A stretch of 5,275 nucleotides of DNA from Sulfurovum sp. (lineage in GTDB: Bacteria > Campylobacterota > Campylobacteria > Campylobacterales > Sulfurovaceae). The position numbers and the translations under genes were made by a program. Positions 1 through 5,275 of this stretch are shown here, in pieces. The notes under the pieces were generated by a model. It worked only from the letters and a program-made list of their open reading frames with translations. It did no database searches and was not told the DNA's origin. Location of the stretch: positions 1 through 5,275 of the forward strand of contig DQVJ01000266.1 in assembly GCA_015661795.1 (NCBI GenBank), in the 5' to 3' direction. Each line of letters opens with the position of its first letter. The first letter of the stretch is position 1.

Positions 1-419
1 ACTCTAAGTTCATCATCATCAAGCGCCATGATTTGTATGGCTAAGTACGCAGCATTTACAGCCCCTGCTTTCCCTATAGCTAGTGTACCAACAGGTAATC
101 CGTCAGACATCATCACCGTACTCAAAAGTGCATCTTCGCCTTTGAGTGAGCCTGACTCCATGGGTACGCCAAGAACTGGTTTGGTTGTGCTTGCCGCCAC
201 TTTACCTGCTAAGTGTGCTGCCATACCAGCTGCTGCTATGAAAACCTGTGCACCCTTATCTTCTGCAGTTTTAATATAATCGCGTGTTCTTTGCGGACTT
301 TTATGTGCAGAAGAAACAATAAGTTCATAAGGTACACCAAACTTTTTTAAAGTCTCTACACACTCAGACATAATCTCATAGTCACTTTTGGATGCGATAA
401 TAATAGATACAAATTTCAT
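1..419 (-). CDS. purE: N5-carboxyaminoimidazole ribonucleotide mutase PurE (3' end cut by window edge)
   Basis: My reading of the reverse strand from the ATG at 419-417 gives 139 residues with no stop before the window edge. E. coli PurE is about 169 residues, so some 25-30 C-terminal residues probably lie outside. PurE is a cytoplasmic enzyme of de novo purine synthesis that converts N5-CAIR, made by PurK, into CAIR. Visible family motifs are ASKSD (residues 9-13), SSAHKSP (36-42, with His39 matching the catalytic His of E. coli PurE), GMAAHLAG (65-72), LGVPM (83-87), and GLPVGTLAIGKAGAVNAA (107-124). The AAHL motif points to the bacterial class I enzyme rather than the AGRSN-type class II AIR carboxylase. 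The start is well set: the sequence AAGGTAAGAAG just before the ATG is a ribosome binding site that overlaps the stop of the upstream U32 gene, which implies translational coupling. PurK is not in the window. Confidence 0.95.
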   Translation of the reverse strand, partial: MKFVSIIIASKSDYEIMSECVETLKKFGVPYELIVSSAHKSPQRTRDYIKTAEDKGAQVFIAAAGMAAHLAGKVAASTTKPVLGVPMESGSLKGEDALLSTVMMSDGLPVGTLAIGKAGAVNAAYLAIQIMALDDDELR

Positions 420-423
420 CTTC

Positions 424-1788
424 TTACCTTTTACCTTTTTTTACTTCTTCCTCTGATTTTTCAACTTCTAACTTCATCGGTGTTGAAGTCTCAGTTAAAC
501 CTTTTTTTTCCAGTGCTTCGGCTATTTTACGTCTTAAAATAGTATAACCTGGTAATGTAACAGGAAGTAAAATATCATTCACATTACCACTATGTACGCA
601 CTCCAGTTCTTTACCCTCTTTAGTCGTTATTTTTTTAAATGTAATCACGTAATGACCTGATATCTTCTCTATTTTTCCTATATCATTATCTACCAATTCC
701 ACTTTGGCTCCTACAGGAAGTACTATCTCAACAGAGTCACCTATACACGTTTTATCTTTACATTTCCATGTAAGACCATCTTCACTTACCAACCCTGCTA
801 CTTGATGCGTACCATACTGTATAGAAAAATCATTTGACTCAGTATTGTTTCTATCAAAAGGACGAGAAAGCAGATATGCATCAGTAAACCCACGGTTTTG
901 CGTAGTGCCTAGTTCCTTTTGGTAACGTACTTCATCAAAATCACCAATATAATAATCATCTATCGCATGACGGTAGGCTTTAGTGACCACGCCAGCATAG
1001 TAAGGAGACTTTGTACGTCCTTCTATTTTCAACGAATCAATCACGCCAGATTTAAGTATCTCATCTACATGTGATGCCATATTCATATCTTTGGCATTCA
1101 TGATGTACGTTCCTATACCTTCTTCTTCATCAAGTCTAAAGGTAGTCCCTGACTCAGGATTATGGGCATAAATTTCATACGGAAAACGACAATCATTTGC
1201 ACAGCTACCACGATTGGGTACACGTCCTGTTTGCAGTGAGGAGATGAGGCAACGTCCAGAATACGCAAAACACATAGAACCATGTACAAAAATTTCAAGT
1301 TCCAAGTCTGGTATATGGTTTTTTATAGCTTCACAGTCTTTAAGGCTTATCTCACGTGCCACAATAATACGCTTGACTCCTAAGTCATAATAGACTTCTG
1401 CATCCATTGCGTTCATCACGTTGGCTTGTGTAGAAAGATGAATAGGAATGTTGGGTGCTATTTTATGTGCTATTTTTACTACACCAGGGCTAGAGACTAT
1501 AAGGGCATCAGGTCCTAGTTCTGCTATCTTCGCAATGTGATTTTCATAAAGTTTGAGCTGTGAGTTAAAAGGAAAAGAGTTTACTGTAGAGTAAACTCTT
1601 TTGCCTCTTTCGTGTGCATAGGCTATGCCCTCAGCATACGCTTCCATATCAAATTCTTTACCTGAACGTATACGTAAAGAGAAGGTACTTGTCCCACCAT
1701 ATACTGCATCTGCACCATAGTTCAGAGCTATCTTCATTTTTTCTAAATTCCCAGCTGGCGCTAAAAGTTCTACTTTTGCATTTGTCAT
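424..1788 (-). CDS. trhP: U32 family protein, TrhP/YegQ-like tRNA U34 hydroxylation protein
   Basis: This 454-residue protein has the length and layout of E. coli TrhP (YegQ, about 453 residues). Members of this family were annotated as U32 peptidases or collagenase PrtC, but E. coli TrhP is now known to take part in prephenate-dependent 5-hydroxylation of wobble uridine in tRNA. The N-terminal barrel starts with ELLAPAGNLEKMKIA (residues 7-21) and GADAVYGG (25-32). The U32 signature follows as EIFVHGSMCFAYSGRC (165-180), and GSCANDCR (194-201) completes four cysteines, C173, C180, C196 and C200, the usual iron-sulfur ligand set. GTYIMNAKDM and SLKIEGRTKS also match YegQ. The last 120 or so residues form the beta-rich C-terminal domain, then a charged Lys/Glu tail. 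The start is supported by AGGA about six bases upstream. It lies four bases ahead of purE and is cotranscribed with it. The shorter RlhA-like alternative is unlikely because RlhA is much longer. The function is inferred from similarity. Confidence 0.85.
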   Translation of the reverse strand: MTNAKVELLAPAGNLEKMKIALNYGADAVYGGTSTFSLRIRSGKEFDMEAYAEGIAYAHERGKRVYSTVNSFPFNSQLKLYENHIAKIAELGPDALIVSSPGVVKIAHKIAPNIPIHLSTQANVMNAMDAEVYYDLGVKRIIVAREISLKDCEAIKNHIPDLELEIFVHGSMCFAYSGRCLISSLQTGRVPNRGSCANDCRFPYEIYAHNPESGTTFRLDEEEGIGTYIMNAKDMNMASHVDEILKSGVIDSLKIEGRTKSPYYAGVVTKAYRHAIDDYYIGDFDEVRYQKELGTTQNRGFTDAYLLSRPFDRNNTESNDFSIQYGTHQVAGLVSEDGLTWKCKDKTCIGDSVEIVLPVGAKVELVDNDIGKIEKISGHYVITFKKITTKEGKELECVHSGNVNDILLPVTLPGYTILRRKIAEALEKKGLTETSTPMKLEVEKSEEEVKKGKR

Positions 1789-2005
1789 TTTTTTCCTGAA
1801 AAATGATACACATCATCCCAAAGTAAAGTATGTGTGCCAAAGTAGTTTACACTTTAAAATATACATACATCGCTTTAGAATCTCTCATCAAAAATAAGAG
1901 CTGATGATAACCATTAAAATATTACTCTTATCTTATCCAATTAGTAGTAAAAAGTAGATTTTTCACAGTTTAACCATTCTATCGATTCAACTAAGGCCAT
2001 ACACG
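1789..2005. other. 217-base intergenic gap between the HD-GYP gene and trhP
   Basis: I find no gene or RNA here. The region holds the possible trhP promoter and two small inverted repeats: ATGAT-N4-ATCAT (1803-1816) and TCATCA-N11-TGATGA (1885-1907). I see no convincing terminator for the HD-GYP gene, only the AT-only pair AAAAA-N5-TTTTT near 1950-1964. Some read-through from the HD-GYP gene into trhP-purE is therefore possible. Confidence 0.5.
1858..1863 (-). promoter_or_regulatory. possible -10 box for the trhP-purE operon
   Basis: On the minus strand this reads TATATT, preceded by TATG, and lies about 70 bases upstream of the trhP ATG. No -35 hexamer is visible, which is common for sigma-70 promoters in Campylobacterota. 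The predicted leader would contain a short inverted repeat, ATGAT-N4-ATCAT at 1803-1816. The sequence is AT-rich, so a chance match is quite possible. Confidence 0.3.
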
Positions 2006-2710
2006 CTATTGACTAGATTTAACTTCTATATCCTCACATAAAAGAGTATATATAATCTCCTGGTTAATTAAAAAAACATCTACAACATTAGGGTCAAATT
2101 GTATTCCACTTCGCTTTTCTACATACTCTACTATTTTATCGTATTGCCATACTGCTCTACCAGGTCTTTTTCTGAATAATGCTCCTACAGTATCCGCTAC
2201 TGCTACAATGCGTGAAGCGATATCTATCTGTTCTTCTTTTTTCTGCTGAGGATACCCTCCCCCATCCCACCATTCATGATGTTCAGAAGCTATAATGGCT
2301 CCTAAATCTGTCGAAGGAAAACCTTGAAATTTTAATATTTCATACCCTAAAGTTGTATGACTTTTGACTATATTAAATTCTTCAAAAGAAAGTTTATCTT
2401 CTTTTTTATACACTTCCCTACTAATAACAATATTCCCAATATCATAAATACTTGCGGCTCTTTCAAGCGTATGAGAATATTTTGCACCTAATCCTAGAGA
2501 CTGCGCTAATATCTTACTCATTTGGGATATTTGATGTAATTGTGTACATTCTTTTCCATGCGCGACAAGTTCTGCAACAAACATCTCTACCATTTTTTCT
2601 TCGATGGAAGCATCAGTATTGTCATAACGTAATTGATATAATTTTTCTTCAAGTGATTTTTTATTGTCTATTTTTATAATATTTAAATTTTTTTTGTTTC
2701 TAGTTTGCAT
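2006..2710 (-). CDS. stand-alone HD-GYP domain protein with a degenerate HD motif
   Basis: HD-GYP domains are metal-dependent phosphodiesterases that break down cyclic di-GMP. This 234-residue cytoplasmic protein has about 50 N-terminal residues of no recognised domain, then the HD-GYP core, and no receiver, PAS or membrane segment. Conserved parts are His59, His118 followed by GYEIL (122-126), HHEWWDGGGYP (144-154), SRIVAVAD (166-173) and FDP (205-207). The HD signature itself is changed: where families have LHDIGK, this has IYDIGN (88-93), so the metal-binding His is Tyr89 (codon TAT) and the following Lys is Asn. The usual ADVFDAL is ADTVGAL (172-178). It may thus be inactive or have a changed metal site, and could act as a binding or scaffold protein. 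I chose the ATG at 2710-2708, preceded by GAGG eight bases upstream. A TTG start at 2755 would add 15 residues but has no clear binding site. The DNA is divergent from the PHP gene. Partner and signal are unknown. Confidence 0.85.
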   Translation of the reverse strand: MQTRNKKNLNIIKIDNKKSLEEKLYQLRYDNTDASIEEKMVEMFVAELVAHGKECTQLHQISQMSKILAQSLGLGAKYSHTLERAASIYDIGNIVISREVYKKEDKLSFEEFNIVKSHTTLGYEILKFQGFPSTDLGAIIASEHHEWWDGGGYPQQKKEEQIDIASRIVAVADTVGALFRKRPGRAVWQYDKIVEYVEKRSGIQFDPNVVDVFLINQEIIYTLLCEDIEVKSSQ

Positions 2711-2733
2711 TTTCTGCACCTCAAATCCCTTAC

Positions 2734-2739
2734 ATTTTA
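2734..2739 (-). promoter_or_regulatory. possible -10 box for the HD-GYP gene
   Basis: On the minus strand this reads TAAAAT, five of six matches to TATAAT, within CTATTAAAATG. It would start transcription roughly 17 bases before the ATG at 2710, just upstream of the GAGG ribosome binding site. If correct it also argues against the TTG start at 2755, which would lie upstream of the transcript. No -35 box is clear. Confidence 0.35.
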
Positions 2740-2840
2740 ATAGTGACAAAAGCAAAAATAATTTTATTTGCTAAGATTACGTTAATTTTCACTTTTACAG
2801 TCTTTCTTTTTTTATACACAAAACTATACTCTCTAAATGT

Positions 2841-2870
2841 CAAAAAAAGTCAAATTATTATCTTTTTTTG
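2841..2870. repeat. 9-bp perfect inverted repeat in the divergent promoter region
   Basis: CAAAAAAAG (2841-2849) and CTTTTTTTG (2862-2870) are exact reverse complements, separated by 12 bases. They span the expected -35 region of the PHP gene. The A and T tracts may simply bend DNA or act as a promoter upstream element. It could also be an operator, but in such AT-rich DNA chance is a real alternative. Confidence 0.5.
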
Positions 2871-2886
2871 TTACACTAATAACAAA
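2867..2886. promoter_or_regulatory. operator-like palindrome overlapping the PHP gene promoter
   Basis: TTTGTTA (2867-2873) and TAACAAA (2880-2886) are exact reverse complements with a six-base spacer. The repeat covers a possible -10 box, TACACT at 2872-2877, about 27 bases before the PHP gene ATG. A 7-6-7 symmetric site placed over a -10 box is what a dimeric repressor operator looks like. I cannot name a regulator. As an RNA hairpin it would be weak. Confidence 0.35.
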
Positions 2887-2903
2887 CATTCAAAAGGTTT
2901 ACT

Positions 2904-3683
2904 ATGCGTATTGATTTACATAACCATACCACACGTTGCAATCATGCAGAAGGAAGTGTTGATGAATATATTCAACGTGCTATAGAAGTGGGCATTGATA
3001 TATATGGTTTTTCAGAACATGCACCTATGAATTTTGATGAAAAATACCGTTTGTCATTTGTAGATATGGATGCGTATTCACATGAAATACTTCAAGTGAA
3101 AAAAAAATATAAAAATGATATCCATATACTCCTTGGTTATGAAGTAGATTATCTCCCTGGATATATGGATGATAGAGTTTTAAAAGCTAATGTTGACTAT
3201 CTCATAGGATCCATACACTTCATAGACAAATGGGGTTTTGATAATCCGGAATTTATCGGTGGATGGAAAAGTAAAAATATCGATGAAATATGGCAAGCAT
3301 ATTTTGAGGCCACCGAAGCCATGGCAAAATCTGGGAAATTCGATATTGTAGGACATTTGGATCTTATCAAAGTATTTAAATTTATGCCTAAAACTGATGT
3401 GCGTACACTTGCTAAGAATGCTCTCTTAGCCATAAAAAATGCAAATATGGTATTGGAAATCAATACAGCCGGTCTACGTAAACCCATTGGTGAGTTATAT
3501 CCATCACGTGCGCTCTTGGAAGAAGCATATGCACTAAATATCCCCATTACTTTTTCTTCTGATGCACATGCTGTTGATCAAATAGGATTTGGTTATGACT
3601 TGGCAACAACGCTTGCAAAAGACATAGGATATGCACAAGCTGTTACTTTTCAAGAGCGAGACAGACAATTGATTACTTTTTAA
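2904..3683 (+). CDS. PHP-domain histidinol-phosphatase (HisJ/HisK family)
   Basis: The 259-residue length fits the PHP-type histidinol-phosphatases such as B. subtilis HisJ (about 268 residues), which dephosphorylate histidinol phosphate late in histidine synthesis using a three-metal site. The metal ligand set looks complete: HNH (His6 and His8), His14, FSEHAP (His39), GYEVDY (Glu80), GSIHF (His105), GHLDL (His151) and SSDAH (Asp220, His222). The segment LEINTAGLRKPIGELYPS (184-201) is typical of HisJ rather than of DNA polymerase PHP domains or other PHP phosphoesterases. It has no signal peptide, so it is cytoplasmic. AAAAGG lies six bases before the ATG, supporting this start. No other histidine genes are nearby, so the role is inferred from family likeness. 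If the genome also has a HisB-type phosphatase, this copy may be redundant or act on another sugar or amino-alcohol phosphate. Confidence 0.87.
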   Translation: MRIDLHNHTTRCNHAEGSVDEYIQRAIEVGIDIYGFSEHAPMNFDEKYRLSFVDMDAYSHEILQVKKKYKNDIHILLGYEVDYLPGYMDDRVLKANVDYLIGSIHFIDKWGFDNPEFIGGWKSKNIDEIWQAYFEATEAMAKSGKFDIVGHLDLIKVFKFMPKTDVRTLAKNALLAIKNANMVLEINTAGLRKPIGELYPSRALLEEAYALNIPITFSSDAHAVDQIGFGYDLATTLAKDIGYAQAVTFQERDRQLITF

Positions 3684-3690
3684 ACAACTG

Positions 3691-3711
3691 TAGTGATGTT
3701 ACTAATTTTTT
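3691..3711 (+). terminator. weak intrinsic terminator after the PHP gene
   Basis: Eight bases after the PHP stop codon, TAGTG (3691-3695) can pair with TACTA (3700-3704) around a four-base loop, including one G-U pair. A run of six T (3706-3711) follows. The stem is short and AT-rich, so termination may be partial. It lies just upstream of the glnA promoter and would help separate the two genes. Confidence 0.35.
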
Positions 3712-3717
3712 AATCGC

Positions 3718-3723
3718 TATAAT
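3718..3723 (+). promoter_or_regulatory. glnA promoter -10 box
   Basis: A perfect TATAAT lies 36 bases before the glnA ATG, downstream of a T-rich stretch, as in Campylobacterota sigma-70 promoters. I see no good TTGACA at the usual distance and no sigma-54 type GG/GC site, so nitrogen control through sigma-54 is not suggested. The leader would be about 30 bases long and holds no recognisable riboswitch. Confidence 0.65.
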
Positions 3724-3746
3724 ATATTTATAAAATTTAATTATAC

Positions 3747-3752
3747 AGGAGA
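3747..3752 (+). promoter_or_regulatory. strong ribosome binding site of glnA
   Basis: AGGAGA lies seven bases before the ATG at 3760. It is the best match to the Shine-Dalgarno consensus in the window, fits a highly expressed gene and fixes the glnA start. Confidence 0.8.
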
Positions 3753-3759
3753 TCAAAAA

Positions 3760-5190
3760 ATGGGAAAATTTGTGAATAACACAGATGAGTTTTTTAAGTA
3801 TTGTGAAGAAAACGAGGTTGAATTTGTAGATTTTAGATTTACGGATATAAAAGGAGCATGGCATCATATATCATACAGACTGAGTGCAGTTGAAGTATCC
3901 ATGATTGATGCCGGACTCCCATTTGATGGTTCATCCATTGATGCTTGGCAACCTATTGACAAATCAGACATGCTACTTAAGCCAGATGTAGAAACTGCTT
4001 TTTTAGATCCGTTTACTGCAGATAGCACAGTTATCCTTATTTGTGATGTATATGATATCTATGAAAATGAGTTATATGCTAAATGTCCAAGATCTATTGC
4101 TAAAAAGACATTACAATATATGGAAGAAGTTGGTATCGGTGATGATGCATACTTTGGTCCTGAAAATGAATTCTTCATCTTTGATGATGTGAAGTTTTCA
4201 GATAAAATAAACTCAGCTTCATATTCTGTAGAATCAGAAGAAGGTGGATGGAGTTCAGATACTGAATACGAATTTGGGAATATGGGTCATAGACCAGGTA
4301 CTAAAGGTGGATATTTCCCAACAATGCCTACAGATTCAATGGTAGATTTAAGAGCTGAGATGATGCTTCTACTTGAAGAAGTAGGTTTGACTGTAATGCT
4401 TGGTCACCACGAAGTTGCACAAGCACAAGGTGAGATTGGTATCAAGTTTGGTGGTCTTATAGAAGCAGCAGATAATGTACAAAAATATAAATATGTTGTC
4501 AAAATGGTAGCACACCTTAATGGTAAAACTGCAACCTTTATGCCTAAACCACTTTACGGTGACAATGGTAACGGTATGCACGTACACCAGTCTATTTGGA
4601 AAGATGGTAAAAACCTTTTTTATAAAGAAGGTGAATATGCAAACCTTTCTAAAACAGCTCTTGATTACCTTTCTGGTATCTTTAAGCACTCAGACGCAGT
4701 TGCAGCATTTACAAACCCTAGTACAAACTCCTACAAAAGACTTCTCCCAGGTTACGAAGCACCATCAATTTTAACCTATTCTAGCCAGAACCGTTCAGCT
4801 GCTTGTCGTATCCCTTATGGTGCAGGTGAAATGGCTACAAGAATTGAAACAAGATTCCCAGACTCAACTGCTTGTCCTTATCTTTGTTTCTCAGTTTTGA
4901 TGCTTGCAGGACTTGATGGTATCAAAAATGGCGGATATGATATGGTAGGGCCAATGGATGAGGATTTATTTGAACTCACACTTGATGAAATTAGAGAAAA
5001 AAATATTCCTCAAATGCCTCATACTTTCCGTGAAGCCCTAGAAGGTCTTATTTCTGATCATGATTTCTTATTGCCAGTTATGACAAAAGACTTTATCGAG
5101 ACATACCAACATTATCAGTTTGAAAGACAAGTTTTACCTGATGAGGGTAGACCAACTGCATTCGAGTTTATATCCACTTACTCTTGTTAA
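3760..5190 (+). CDS. glnA: type I glutamine synthetase GlnA
   Basis: This cytoplasmic enzyme makes glutamine from glutamate, ammonia and ATP and forms a dodecamer in its family. The 476 residues are close to the E. coli length (about 469). Motifs in order are FDGSSI (55-60), GPENEF (133-138, metal ligands Glu135 and Glu137), GHRPGTKGGYFPT (176-188), HHEVA (216-220, Glu218), the ATP-site run KTATFMPKP (256-264), NGMHVH (271-276, His274), NPSTNSYKRLLPGYEAP (319-335), NRSAACRIP (344-352) and RIETRFPD (361-368). All catalytic positions I can align are kept. The tyrosine adenylylated by GlnE in E. coli (Tyr397, in NLYDLPPEE) aligns with Phe404 in DLFELTLDE, so this enzyme should not be controlled by adenylylation. 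I recall the same loss being reported for Helicobacter pylori GlnA. It has its own promoter and start site and appears to be monocistronic. It is not the GSII or GSIII type. Confidence 0.98.
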   Translation: MGKFVNNTDEFFKYCEENEVEFVDFRFTDIKGAWHHISYRLSAVEVSMIDAGLPFDGSSIDAWQPIDKSDMLLKPDVETAFLDPFTADSTVILICDVYDIYENELYAKCPRSIAKKTLQYMEEVGIGDDAYFGPENEFFIFDDVKFSDKINSASYSVESEEGGWSSDTEYEFGNMGHRPGTKGGYFPTMPTDSMVDLRAEMMLLLEEVGLTVMLGHHEVAQAQGEIGIKFGGLIEAADNVQKYKYVVKMVAHLNGKTATFMPKPLYGDNGNGMHVHQSIWKDGKNLFYKEGEYANLSKTALDYLSGIFKHSDAVAAFTNPSTNSYKRLLPGYEAPSILTYSSQNRSAACRIPYGAGEMATRIETRFPDSTACPYLCFSVLMLAGLDGIKNGGYDMVGPMDEDLFELTLDEIREKNIPQMPHTFREALEGLISDHDFLLPVMTKDFIETYQHYQFERQVLPDEGRPTAFEFISTYSC

Positions 5191-5203
5191 AAACCTTTTA
5201 AAA

Positions 5204-5223
5204 TTTCGGGCTTCGGCTCGAAA
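5204..5223. terminator. UUCG-loop hairpin after glnA
   Basis: TTTCGGGC (5204-5211) pairs with GCTCGAAA (5216-5223) around a TTCG loop closed by C-G, eight pairs with one G-U. It begins 14 bases after the glnA stop codon. On the plus strand the hairpin is followed by CTATCC instead of a U run. On the minus strand it is followed by TTTT and then, after AAAAGG, five T. It may be a stability or 3'-end element for glnA, or a terminator for a convergent gene to the right. Either direction is plausible. Confidence 0.6.
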
Positions 5224-5266
5224 CTATCCTTCTGACAAAACTAAACTACCTTTTATTTATCTTACC

Positions 5267-5272
5267 TATAAT
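5267..5272 (+). promoter_or_regulatory. possible -10 box for the next gene to the right
   Basis: A perfect TATAAT follows the T-rich stretch TTTTATTTATCTTACC, the same layout as the glnA promoter. It would serve a plus-strand gene beyond the window edge, which cannot be confirmed from here. A single hexamer in AT-rich DNA can arise by chance. Confidence 0.35.
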
Positions 5273-5275
5273 TAC

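Noticed and set aside
28..279. Plus-strand open frame of 83 codons
   Set aside because: It lies fully antisense to purE, which has clear family motifs, and its protein resembles nothing recognisable.
2711..2755. TTG start that would extend the HD-GYP protein by 15 residues
   Set aside because: It has no clear ribosome binding site, while the ATG at 2710 has GAGG at good spacing, and the predicted -10 box lies inside the extension.
2743..2985. Plus-strand open frame of 80 codons with hydrophobic N-terminus
   Set aside because: It overlaps the PHP gene in another frame, its hydrophobic part comes from T-rich promoter DNA, and no ribosome binding site is seen.
3684..3759. Riboswitch or glutamine-sensing RNA in the glnA leader
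   Set aside because: The predicted leader is only about 30 bases and shows no folded motif; the hairpin upstream fits better as the PHP gene terminator.
4369..4689. Minus-strand open frame of 106 codons inside glnA
   Set aside because: It is antisense to the conserved core of glnA, and its Phe/Ile/Cys-rich composition is typical of a shadow frame.
5246..5275. Possible C-terminal tail of a minus-strand gene entering from the right
   Set aside because: Only nine codons are visible and no family can be recognised, so it cannot be supported as a gene.

Overview
This AT-rich window looks like the chromosome of a free-living Campylobacterota bacterium, probably related to Sulfurovum or Sulfurimonas. 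I base that on the protein sequences, the T-rich promoters without clear -35 boxes, and gene content. I recall that Campylobacter jejuni also has glnA, a U32 family gene and purE close together, but I could not check this here. All five genes are housekeeping or common signalling types. I see no mobile element, CRISPR array, rRNA or tRNA.

Layout: positions 1-419 (minus strand) hold most of purE, cut by the left edge. Four bases upstream of it ends a U32-family gene (424-1788, minus) that resembles E. coli trhP/yegQ, and the two form a tight operon. A 217-base gap with a possible promoter follows. Next is a stand-alone HD-GYP domain gene (2006-2710, minus) whose HD signature has become YD. A 193-base divergent intergenic region with two adjacent palindromes separates it from a PHP-family histidinol-phosphatase-like gene (2904-3683, plus). 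After a short gap with a weak terminator and a good TATAAT box comes glnA (3760-5190, plus), a complete type I glutamine synthetase with Phe where the adenylylated Tyr is expected. The window ends with a UUCG hairpin and a TATAAT box that may serve the next gene.

How they fit together: glutamine synthetase supplies glutamine, the nitrogen donor for both purine synthesis (purE pathway) and histidine synthesis (the PHP phosphatase pathway). The U32 protein is expected to modify tRNA wobble uridine. The HD-GYP protein is the odd one out, either a cyclic-di-GMP phosphodiesterase or, given its lost metal ligand, a degenerate sensor or regulator. The most interesting points are that altered HD motif, the Phe in GlnA and the paired palindromes. 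I found no clearly new multi-gene system.
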